DNA of 41,837 bases, from assembly GCF_946408925.1 (NCBI RefSeq), contig NZ_CAMJUE010000012.1, positions 1-41,837 on the forward strand, written 5' to 3'. Numbering within the stretch: position 1 is the stretch's first letter; each line of letters opens with the position of its first letter. The notes below the pieces were generated by a model that worked only from the letters and a program-made list of their open reading frames with translations, made no database searches and was not told where the DNA came from. The position numbers and the translations under genes are program-made. The DNA is from an uncultured Methanobrevibacter sp. Lineage in GTDB: Archaea; Methanobacteriota; Methanobacteria; Methanobacteriales; Methanobacteriaceae. Shown here piece after piece: positions 16,697 to 23,477 of this stretch.

Positions 16697-17806
16697 TTAG
16701 AATGAGAAATCATCGGGGTTGAAACGCAGTGTAATTTCTCTGGCATTTCCTCTAACCCCTTTTCCGGTATATTTTGTATCAATCAGTCTTACGAACTCCA
16801 ACTTATCCAATGCACGGTTAAATGATGCATAACTTGATCCTGTTTTTTTCTTATATATTTTGGACAGTTCACCTGCATTGAACATGCCTTCCTTGTCAGC
16901 TATCATTCTTAAAATATATTTTTCATTATCATTGAGGGATTTTAAGGTTTCGGATATATCCACAGACACAAGTGACTCAATGGCTCTGTCAAAATGTTTT
17001 TGAGTGATTTCCCGGCTTGCGTCAGCTTCGGCAATATTTCCGCATATTCTTAAAATGTTGATTCCAACTCTCAAATCACCGTTTTCAAGTGTGTACATGG
17101 AAACCTGTTCAAGAATATCATCCGGAAGCACGTTTGGGAAAAATCCCGCATTGGCACGGTCTCTTAAAATATCCTCTATTTCGGAATAAGTGTATAATGG
17201 GAATGTGATTTCCTGAGGAATGAAGACTGTATTCACGTTTTTATCAAAGGCATATCTGAATTCCAAATCAGACAGTATTGTGAATATTCCTGTTCGAACC
17301 CCCGGATATTCCTCATATGCTCTGAGCAAATCGTAAAGAACCTTGTCGGCATTCTTTGATTGGAACAGATAGTTTATATCATCCAATGCGACAATCAGCG
17401 CTTTTTCATTTTTTTGAAGATCTTTCATGATTTTGTCATATATTCTTGAGAAAGGCACTCCTGTTTCAGGCGGAATATGTCCGAAGAGCTTTTTGTGGAT
17501 TTGGGAAAATATTCCAAAACGTGTTGTGTGCAGCTGACAGTTGATATAGACACATACAACTTTTTCAGTGTTTTTTTCAACCAGTTCGAACACTTTTCTA
17601 ACTGCTGTTGTTTTTCCTGTTGCCGGTGCACCTAAAACAATTGCATTTGACGGTTTTCCTCCCCTCATTGCAGGCCTGATTGACATTGCCATTGCCTCCA
17701 TTTGACTATCCCTGAAATTATAGTTTGGAGGATAATAATCCGGATCAAAAGCATTTATGTTTTGAAAAAGACTTTCATCATACATTAAAATATCTTCAAT
17801 TCCCAT
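16697..17806 (-). CDS. cdc6: ORC1/Cdc6-type replication initiator
   Basis: The 369-residue protein is an archaeal Orc1/Cdc6 AAA+ ATPase that binds origin repeats and loads MCM. Walker A is GAPATGKT (59-66), Walker B is LIVALDDINYLF (DD about 141-142), and sensor 2 is in the NGDLRVGINILRICG region. The C-terminal winged helix begins near residue 295 (LNDNEKYILRMIADKEG to GNAREITLRF) and ends with a typical KGVRGNA beta-wing. It is close to full family length. The gene lies about 4 kb from the candidate origin repeats at 21617-21930. MptE lies 36 nt upstream on the same strand. Whether this is the Cdc6-1 or Cdc6-2 type needs a tree. Confidence 0.95.
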   Translation of the reverse strand: MGIEDILMYDESLFQNINAFDPDYYPPNYNFRDSQMEAMAMSIRPAMRGGKPSNAIVLGAPATGKTTAVRKVFELVEKNTEKVVCVYINCQLHTTRFGIFSQIHKKLFGHIPPETGVPFSRIYDKIMKDLQKNEKALIVALDDINYLFQSKNADKVLYDLLRAYEEYPGVRTGIFTILSDLEFRYAFDKNVNTVFIPQEITFPLYTYSEIEDILRDRANAGFFPNVLPDDILEQVSMYTLENGDLRVGINILRICGNIAEADASREITQKHFDRAIESLVSVDISETLKSLNDNEKYILRMIADKEGMFNAGELSKIYKKKTGSSYASFNRALDKLEFVRLIDTKYTGKGVRGNAREITLRFNPDDFSF

Positions 17807-17842
17807 GTTATCATATTATACTTTTATCATTTTAAAATATTG

Positions 17843-18562
17843 TTATTCGCACAAGTTGATAATATCCACATTTTCATTGTCAATTATCCATTGTGTAAGC
17901 CTCTCTGCATAGACCAGTTTTTTCCTTTTAAACTCATCGGCCTTTGCGGTTTCTGTTTCAATCTTCGGCCTTGAGTATCGGGTTACGATATCTCCGAAAT
18001 CCATTCCGGCAAGAGTTATTTCACTTGCCCCTAATGCCACTGCCAAAAAGAGTGCACGGTCCCCGTCGGTGAATCCGCCGAAGTTATAGAGGTTTCCCAC
18101 AGGTTGAGCCTGTGTGGTTCCAAGCACGCTTGTAAAGAATGGTGTGAGCTTTGCAATCTTATCAATATTATCTCCGTGAGCATGTATCACTATATTTGCC
18201 CCTCTGAAATTGGCCAATAAAATGTCATCAAGATTTCCATCCAGGTCTGTTGCAACTATATCCGGTGCGATTTTTTCCTCAATAAGAGCGGTTGTTGCAC
18301 CGTCTGCAGACACCAGTATGTAGTCTTTCAGGTCATAATTTTCCTTTAGCAATTTTACATGCTCTTTTAGGGAAGGGCCTGCACCGAAGACTATGAACTT
18401 ATCTGAAAAGTCAACATATCCCTTTAAATCTTCAAGGGTAAGACATCCTTCAACTGACAATATTTCATCCAAGAGTTTTGCTGATTCCTCATCGTTTTCT
18501 CGTGAAAAACTAAAATCTTCAAGAATTTCTGTGTAATATTTTTCCCAAAGTCCAAATTCCAT
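17843..18562 (-). CDS. mptE: 6-hydroxymethyl-7,8-dihydropterin pyrophosphokinase (MptE-like)
   Basis: The 239-residue protein belongs to the DUF115 family. Its Methanocaldococcus member was shown to be the archaeal enzyme that adds pyrophosphate to 6-hydroxymethyl-dihydropterin in tetrahydromethanopterin synthesis. Visible features are FVFGAGPSLKEH (nucleotide-binding Gly loop), SADGATTALIEE, PDIVATDLDGN, VIHAHGDN and LAGMDFGD. The GAGGT ribosome site lies 8 nt before the ATG, with a TATA element just upstream. It is probably cotranscribed with cdc6. Confidence 0.9.
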   Translation of the reverse strand: MEFGLWEKYYTEILEDFSFSRENDEESAKLLDEILSVEGCLTLEDLKGYVDFSDKFIVFGAGPSLKEHVKLLKENYDLKDYILVSADGATTALIEEKIAPDIVATDLDGNLDDILLANFRGANIVIHAHGDNIDKIAKLTPFFTSVLGTTQAQPVGNLYNFGGFTDGDRALFLAVALGASEITLAGMDFGDIVTRYSRPKIETETAKADEFKRKKLVYAERLTQWIIDNENVDIINLCE

Positions 18563-18832
18563 GTTTAAACCTCACTATATATAATATAAGCAATTTATTT
18601 GTTAAAAAACTATTGTTTACAGGTCAAAGCAAATATTGATTAAAACGTCTTAAATTATGAATAGAATGCACTATTGCCTTTTTTCAATATATAACTTAAA
18701 ATTTAAAGTAATAAAGAAGATTTTGAATATAGGGGGTTTGATAATATTAATTATTGTGTTAAAGATGCAGTGAACTTTAACCGACATGAGGACAATCTGA
18801 AAATAGAAAATCTTGAAACTATTTTTGCATTG
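18563..18832. other. Intergenic region with possible small plus-strand transcript
   Basis: A TATA-like CAATATATAA near 18686 and an AGGGGG stretch at 18731-18736 precede an open frame without ATG that reads INYCVKDAVNFNRHEDN and runs on to a TAG inside the hairpin at 18833-18857. Taken with that plus-strand terminator, this could be a small RNA or a roughly 35-residue protein (or the remnant of a gene). I cannot assign a function. Confidence 0.3.
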
Positions 18833-18869
18833 GTTTAGAAGCCAGACACTTCTAAACTAATTTTTATTT
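18833..18869 (+). terminator. Intrinsic-type terminator, plus strand
   Basis: GTTTAGAAG (18833-18841) pairs perfectly with CTTCTAAAC (18849-18857) around a 7-nt loop, followed by TAATTTTTATTT on the plus strand. Its right arm touches the stop codon of the convergent YczE-like gene, so it may end transcripts from both sides; the T-rich tract favours the plus strand. Confidence 0.55.
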
Positions 18870-19507
18870 ACAACATTCACCGATGAGCCGGTTATATGCT
18901 CATAGAGGTTATTGATTTGCCTTAAGGTGAATCCGACCATAAACGCAGATATTATTGTTCCGATGTTTACAGATCCTAAAATGTTTGTATACCATAATCC
19001 GCACATTACAAGTGAGATTATCACCATTGTCGCATCAAATCCGATTTTTATTGTTGAAAATCGCCAGTCTGTAACGATTGCAATGGATTCGACACACCCT
19101 TCCCCCGGAAGAGGTGCGATATTGGCCGGCATGTAGACAAAGATACCGAATGCAGTTAAAACAATGCTTATAATCAAAAACAGTACACACATTAAAATTG
19201 ACCCGTCAAAGGGAGCGAATGATACAAGATACAGTGCCAGGTCGGTGAAATATCCGAAAAGCACACAGTTTATAAGCTGCAGCAATCTTTTTTTATGAAA
19301 TCTCTTTCTTAAAATCAGAAACTGCACCAGTATCAGTGCGGCATTGAAAATGAATGTTGTTATTCCAATGTTTATGTTGGTGATTAAGGCCAGAGAATAG
19401 GAAATTGAGCTTATTGGAGTTGTTCCCAGTGTCGATACGATGGCAAATGCCACACCCACAGACATTATGAACAGTCCAAGTACAAATGAGCATATCCTTT
19501 TAATCAT
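18857..19507 (-). CDS. YczE/YitT-type integral membrane protein (copy 2)
   Basis: A 216-residue protein with about five to six transmembrane segments. It is clearly paralogous to the gene just upstream: both begin with a helix followed by SxGVAFxIxSxLGxxPxSSIxY, share INIGxxTFIFxAxLxLxxxxLLxxxFxxKxLLQ, and contain a Y(M/V)P(A/T)N...LPxEGxxxxIAIV motif. This is the YczE/YyaS/YitT-like (DUF6198) group; transport or regulatory functions have been suggested but none is established. It follows its paralogue by 15 nt and has no clear ribosome site. Confidence 0.8.
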   Translation of the reverse strand: MIKRICSFVLGLFIMSVGVAFAIVSTLGTTPISSISYSLALITNINIGITTFIFNAALILVQFLILRKRFHKKRLLQLINCVLFGYFTDLALYLVSFAPFDGSILMCVLFLIISIVLTAFGIFVYMPANIAPLPGEGCVESIAIVTDWRFSTIKIGFDATMVIISLVMCGLWYTNILGSVNIGTIISAFMVGFTLRQINNLYEHITGSSVNVVNKN

Positions 19508-19522
19508 GATATAATATATATC

Positions 19523-20191
19523 TTACATCTTTTTTAAATCCACATGATTGCCTGTGAGGTGAAGGTTTAATTTATGAATATATTTAACGGTTGTTCCGAT
19601 AAAGAGCGCCCCAAGTATTGTTCCGATTCCCACGCTTCCGAACTGTCCTAAAAATCCATAGCTTAGAGCAAGGGCAGTTGCAACTATTGTAATGTCTATG
19701 TAAACCTTGACTTTTGAAAACGGTCTGTTTGATACGATTGCTATTGCCTGAGTTACCCCTTCAACAGATAATGGAATCAGATTGGTAGGAACATAGAAAA
19801 ACAGTCCCAGAGCAATCAGGAATATTGAAAGAACACTCATGAGCAATGCCACTGCGAAATTATCTGCAGGAGGGATGAAAGCCATGAGAGACACGGAAAA
19901 GCTTGTGAACACTCCGAAAAGAACCCCCACAAATACCTGAAGGAAATGTTTTCTTTTAAAATCTTTTTTTAATAAAATCCATTCTATCAGGACAAGTATT
20001 GCATGGAATATGAATGTTGCAACTCCTATGTTGATAAGCCAGATCAGGTCCATTGCATATGGTATTGAGCTTACCGGAGCTGAGCCGAGGCCTGATTTTA
20101 TTGAAAATGCCACCCCCAATGTTATGAGGTACAGGCCGAAAACGTAGTTGAATATTCTTTTTGGGGTAAGTTCCTCTCCGCTGAATTGCAT
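19523..20191 (-). CDS. YczE/YitT-type integral membrane protein (copy 1)
   Basis: A 222-residue paralogue of the next gene downstream, with the same segments: RIFNYVFGLYLITLGVAFSIKSGLG, PVSSIPYAMDL, INIGVATFIFHAI and FYVPTNLIPLSVEG. The pair is best read as a tandem gene duplication forming a two-gene operon, perhaps a heteromeric membrane complex (inference). Upstream lies a TATA-like CTAATATAG next to the start, so the mRNA may be leaderless. Confidence 0.8.
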   Translation of the reverse strand: MQFSGEELTPKRIFNYVFGLYLITLGVAFSIKSGLGSAPVSSIPYAMDLIWLINIGVATFIFHAILVLIEWILLKKDFKRKHFLQVFVGVLFGVFTSFSVSLMAFIPPADNFAVALLMSVLSIFLIALGLFFYVPTNLIPLSVEGVTQAIAIVSNRPFSKVKVYIDITIVATALALSYGFLGQFGSVGIGTILGALFIGTTVKYIHKLNLHLTGNHVDLKKM

Positions 20192-20330
20192 ACTACTATA
20201 TTAGTCATTACAGTATTTAAACAGTTGGTAAAAATTATAATCCCCAATTAGACAATATTATAAAATCCATATCCCAGCATGTCAAAATTTTGAATAAAAC
20301 TCATATTAAAAATCTTTAATAAGTATAAGA

Positions 20331-20346
20331 TTTAAAAATATATATG
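20331..20346 (+). promoter_or_regulatory. TATA box of the class V aminotransferase gene
   Basis: TTTAAAAATATATATG, with purine-rich sequence before it, lies about 45 bp upstream of the ATG at 20389. Transcription would start near 20366, inside the palindrome at 20359-20378. Confidence 0.5.
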
Positions 20347-20378
20347 GCTTGAAATAAGCCAATTTTCTAGAAAATTGG
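20345..20378 (+). promoter_or_regulatory. Overlapping inverted repeats at the aminotransferase promoter/leader
   Basis: TGGCTT (20345-20350) and AAGCCA (20356-20361) form one inverted repeat. A perfect 20-bp palindrome, CCAATTTTCTAGAAAATTGG, occupies 20359-20378, sharing CCA with the first. The GGAGG ribosome site (20377-20381) overlaps its right end. It may be an operator across the transcription start or, if transcription starts further upstream, two mutually exclusive RNA hairpins of which one hides the ribosome site. Confidence 0.5.
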
Positions 20379-20388
20379 AGGATATTTA

Positions 20389-21531
20389 ATGAACGATATT
20401 TTATTAATGCTTCCAGGACCAACAACCGTGCATCCTAGAGTACTCAATGCAATGTCACAGGCTGTTGTTAACCACAGGGGAGCAAAATATGGTGAAATTT
20501 TAACTGAAACTACCGAATTAATGAGTAAAGTTTTCCAAACTCAAAATGATTCTTATTTATTAACCGGTTCCGGAACTGCAGCAATGGAAGCAGGTATTGC
20601 CAACACTGTGGCTCCTGGTGAAAAAATGTTAAATGTTGTAGGCGGTAAATTCGGTGAAAGATTCATGAAAATTGCGCAAACTCATGGAATCGATTCACAG
20701 GAATTGGCAGTTGAATGGGGAACTGCAGTAACCCCTGAAGCTATAAAAGAAGCACTTGATGCCGATGAAGACATTAAGGCTGTAAGTGTAATACATAATG
20801 AAACATCCACCGGCGTAGCTGCACCTATCAAGGAAATCGGTAAAGTAATGAAAAACTATGATGCATTATACATCGTAGATACCGTATCTTCCCTTGCAGG
20901 AGATGAAGTGAATGTTGACAAATTCGGAATTGACGTCTGTCTTACCGGATCCCAGAAATGTATTGCAGCACCACCAGGAATGGCAGCAATTACCTTAAGC
21001 GATGATGCCTGGGCTGCTGTGGATAAAGTGGAAACAAATACCTTCTATTTAGACTTGAAAGCTGCTAGAAAAAGCGGAAGCAAAGTGCCTCCTGAAACCC
21101 CATACACCCCATCAGTTTCACTTACATATGCAATGAATGAAGCATTGAAAATGGTTATTGAAGAAGGAATTGATGAAAGGGTTGCACGTCACCACAAAGC
21201 CGCTAAAGCAAGTGTTGCAGCGGTTAAAGCATTAGGTTTAGAATTATTCGCTGATGAGGCAGTATCCTCTGCTACAGTAACTGCAGTTAAAATGCCTGAA
21301 GGAATCGCTGACAGTGACTTTAGAGGAACCACACGTGACAAATATGGTGTTGAATTGGCCGGAGGTCAAGATCACCTTAAAGGAAACATCTTCAGAATCG
21401 GACACATGGGTAATATCTCATATAAAGAATTGGTTCAAACTTTTGCAGCTATCGGTATGACCTTAAAAGGTTTAGGTGCAATTGAAGATGCCGGTGCAGG
21501 TGTTGCATCCATTGCAGAATCATACTTATGA
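20389..21531 (+). CDS. Class V aminotransferase (alanine-glyoxylate/aspartate type)
   Basis: The 380-residue PLP enzyme belongs to the class V family, subgroup of alanine-glyoxylate/serine-pyruvate aminotransferases. Hallmarks are the LMLPGPTTVHPRVL start, TGSGTAAMEA (phosphate-binding), HNETSTGV, VDTVSSLAGDE (Asp to the pyridine N) and the Schiff-base lysine K190 in TGSQKCIAAPPG. Methanobacteriales homologues have been described as aspartate or alanine:glyoxylate aminotransferases, so the substrate is uncertain. It has a strong GGAGG site and codon use suggesting good expression. The C-terminus is extended by a Gly/Ala-rich tail. It is the last gene before the candidate origin. Confidence 0.88.
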   Translation: MNDILLMLPGPTTVHPRVLNAMSQAVVNHRGAKYGEILTETTELMSKVFQTQNDSYLLTGSGTAAMEAGIANTVAPGEKMLNVVGGKFGERFMKIAQTHGIDSQELAVEWGTAVTPEAIKEALDADEDIKAVSVIHNETSTGVAAPIKEIGKVMKNYDALYIVDTVSSLAGDEVNVDKFGIDVCLTGSQKCIAAPPGMAAITLSDDAWAAVDKVETNTFYLDLKAARKSGSKVPPETPYTPSVSLTYAMNEALKMVIEEGIDERVARHHKAAKASVAAVKALGLELFADEAVSSATVTAVKMPEGIADSDFRGTTRDKYGVELAGGQDHLKGNIFRIGHMGNISYKELVQTFAAIGMTLKGLGAIEDAGAGVASIAESYL

Positions 21532-21533
21532 TT

Positions 21534-21553
21534 CTGTTTTTTTACTTTTTTTT
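21534..21553 (+). terminator. Poly-T terminator after the aminotransferase gene
   Basis: Two T runs (seven and eight or more T) directly after the TGA, without a strong hairpin, as is common for archaeal termination. Confidence 0.55.
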
Positions 21554-22003
21554 GAATTTTGATATTATTATAACTTATAAGTACCTGTTTTTTTGAGAAA
21601 TTTTTGATATGATAAGTTATAAGTGAAAAGTTACACTTGAAATGCACGTCTACATTTTGTGTGTTAGAACTTATAAGTGAAAAGTTACACTTGAAATACA
21701 TGTCTCCACATTGTGTCTTAGAACTTATAAGTGAAAAGTTACACTTGAAATGCACGTCTACATTTTGTGTGTTAGAACTTATAAGTGAAAAGTTACACTT
21801 GAAATACATGTCTCCACATTGTGTCTTAGAACTTATAAGTGAAAAGTTACACTTGAAATGCACGTCTACATTTTGTGTGTTAGAACTTATAAGTGAAAAG
21901 TTACACTTGAAACTTATGTCTAAATACTGAAAAAAGTATTACATAAAAAAATTATTTAATAAACAAAAACAAAAATAATACCACATAAATAGGATGTGAA
22001 AAT
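21554..22003. other. oriC: Probable chromosomal replication origin (oriC region)
   Basis: This intergenic region contains six same-orientation copies of TTACACTTGAAA at 21631, 21685, 21739, 21793, 21847 and 21901. From memory, this sequence matches the mini-ORB bound by Cdc6/Orc1 in Methanothermobacter thermautotrophicus. AT-rich stretches lie on both sides (21554-21616 and 21930-22003) and could be the unwinding element. A cdc6 gene lies about 4 kb to the left. Core genes left of the array are on the minus strand and the next operon right of it is on the plus strand, as expected for genes pointing away from an origin. Confidence 0.75.
21617..21930 (+). repeat. 54-bp direct repeat array (six mini-ORB units)
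   Basis: The conserved core TTATAAGTGAAAAGTTACAC plus TTGAAA starts at 21617, 21671, 21725, 21779, 21833 and 21887, an exact 54-bp period. Five 3' segments alternate between two types: type A (GCACGTCTACATTTTGTGTG) after copies 1, 3 and 5, and type B (ACATGTCTCCACATTGTGTC) after copies 2 and 4. The sixth copy has a degenerate tail. The higher-order period is thus 108 bp. Each core also holds AAGTG and CACTT as an inverted pair, and ACTTATAAGT (10-bp palindrome) in copies 2-6. Confidence 0.95.
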
Positions 22004-22429
22004 ATGTCAAACAATATTAAAACAACCGTTGAAGAATTACGAAAACTGATAAATGTGGACAATGTAATCGGCACACCAATAGAAACCGAAGATAAAATCC
22101 TCATTCCAGTAATGAAAATGGGAGTAGGATTCGGAGCTGGTGAAAACATACTAGGTAGCGAAGGCAGTGATGCGGCAGGTGCAGGTGCAGGAGTGGAACC
22201 TATATCCATGGTGATGCTACCTAAAAAAGGAAACGATGCAGAAGGAGTTCGTGTACTTGACCTAAGCAAAGGTACAGAAACCAACAAGGCAATATCCGAC
22301 ATTGGACTCATCGTAACCGATCTTGTAAAAACATTCCTGGAAACACAGCAGGGCGGCGCTGAATACTACGATGAATCCGAATACATAGAACCTGAATTCA
22401 GTACAAACGACGAACAACTTAAAGAATAG
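22004..22429 (+). CDS. GerW/YtfJ-family (spore protein-like) protein
   Basis: A 141-residue protein matching the sporulation protein YtfJ/GerW family: N-terminal helix VEELRKLINVDNVIGTPIE, then DKILIPVMKMGVGFGAG, a Gly/Ala-rich stretch (GSDAAGAGAGVEP) and the hydrophobic PISMVML strand. A charged C-terminal tail follows. In Bacillus this family affects germination of spores; in non-spore-forming archaea its role is unknown. GTGAAAAT precedes the ATG. It is followed after 12 nt by a DUF2953 gene, the same pairing as I recall for Bacillus ytfJ/ytfI, which supports a shared membrane-linked function. Confidence 0.85.
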   Translation: MSNNIKTTVEELRKLINVDNVIGTPIETEDKILIPVMKMGVGFGAGENILGSEGSDAAGAGAGVEPISMVMLPKKGNDAEGVRVLDLSKGTETNKAISDIGLIVTDLVKTFLETQQGGAEYYDESEYIEPEFSTNDEQLKE

Positions 22430-22441
22430 GAAATTCACTGC

Positions 22442-23020
22442 ATGTTAAACATCCTATGGATGATTATCCTAATAATCATCTTATTTTTAATTATTTTACT
22501 CCTAATGGGAATCAGAATAACATTCGAGTACAATAAAACCGGCAGTGAATTTGAAGGATGTTTAAAAATACTTATTTTAAGAAAAATCAAGGTCTACTCA
22601 GCCGAATTTCCATCAAAAGACAGCGGTGATGATGAAAAAGAGGAAAGCAAAAAAGACCGCAACATCAAAAAAATAATAGAATTGGCAAAACCCTGTTTTA
22701 AAGACATATTAAACTATTTAAAAACCATACTAAATTCAATTAAGATTAATAAAATCCATAACCATTTCATTATAGGCATGGACAGTTTTGCAGATACAGG
22801 AAAATATATCGGCATAATATGGGGAGTTCTGGCAATCATAAACCCGATTGACAAAAACCTGAAAATAAGCGCCCAACCATCATTTAACGGAAGTCAACTT
22901 GACGGAAAGGGAATAAATGAAATAGAAATCAGAATAATCAAACTGATAGTCCCAACAATCAGACTGGCTCTTAACAAAGACATCAGACTACTTATAAGAG
23001 GTGTTCTAGATGAGCGATGA
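22442..23020 (+). CDS. DUF2953 membrane-anchored protein
   Basis: A 192-residue protein with one strong N-terminal transmembrane helix (about residues 4-25), then a beta-rich region (RITFEYNKTGSEFEG), a charged linker (SKDSGDDEKEESKKDR), and a C-terminal domain containing HNHFIIGMDSFADTGKYIGIIWG. This is the DUF2953 pattern, known from Firmicute YtfI. Function is unknown; operon context with the GerW/YtfJ-like protein suggests they act together. It overlaps the next gene by 11 nt. Confidence 0.8.
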   Translation: MLNILWMIILIIILFLIILLLMGIRITFEYNKTGSEFEGCLKILILRKIKVYSAEFPSKDSGDDEKEESKKDRNIKKIIELAKPCFKDILNYLKTILNSIKINKIHNHFIIGMDSFADTGKYIGIIWGVLAIINPIDKNLKISAQPSFNGSQLDGKGINEIEIRIIKLIVPTIRLALNKDIRLLIRGVLDER

Positions 23021-23273
23021 CATTATCAGAGATCTTAAGGAGATTTTTGAAATAAAAGAGGAATCTAACTATGAGTTTAGTGAACTCTACGGTTTAACAT
23101 TCGTATTTCAAACAAAAATACTCCACGTTAAAGATGTATTGTCATCAGCTGAGATAAAACCCCTTGGAATAATTTACACCGAAAATGATGATTTTTATTT
23201 TGCACCACTTGATAAGGTTGAAAATATGCCTGAAATCATTAAAGAGTATGTGAAAAATTGTATTCAAATATAA
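23010..23273 (+). CDS. Small conserved-looking protein, unknown
   Basis: An 87-residue acidic soluble protein starting at MSDDIIRDLKEIFEIKEE, with a predicted alpha/beta pattern (LTFVFQTKILHVKDVL, KPLGIIYTENDDFYFAPL) and a C-terminal helix. The start lies inside the end of the DUF2953 gene, with AGAGGTGTT upstream as ribosome site, indicating translational coupling. I do not recognise the family. Confidence 0.7.
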   Translation: MSDDIIRDLKEIFEIKEESNYEFSELYGLTFVFQTKILHVKDVLSSAEIKPLGIIYTENDDFYFAPLDKVENMPEIIKEYVKNCIQI

Positions 23274-23477
23274 ATATTGATTTAATCGTGTTAAATTGCC
23301 CTCAAAAGTAAGTGAAAGTATAAATATTAAAAAGAACATACTATATTTACATGTTATGAAAAATAAATGTTTTTTCCGCGAATAATTAATTTTAAGAAAA
23401 ATTGCATGGAAAAATATATGAAATCAGGAGCTCCGCACCCGATAAATTAAATAATAGGAAGCCAAAAGAGGGGAAGA

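Noticed and set aside
17075-17100. A further mini-ORB-like sequence inside cdc6
   Set aside because: Only a partial reverse match (TTTTCAAGTGTG) within coding sequence, single and not clustered.
21617-21930. CRISPR array
   Set aside because: Repeat-like core and spacer-like segments are present, but the variable segments are only two related sequences that alternate, and no cas genes are near. The core contains the mini-ORB sequence, so an origin explains it better.
21435-21930. Proteins of 97 and 142 residues with 18-residue repeats in the origin array
   Set aside because: The 54-bp period is a multiple of three, so frames stay open on both strands by chance. One frame runs antisense into the aminotransferase gene, and neither has a ribosome site or sensible composition.
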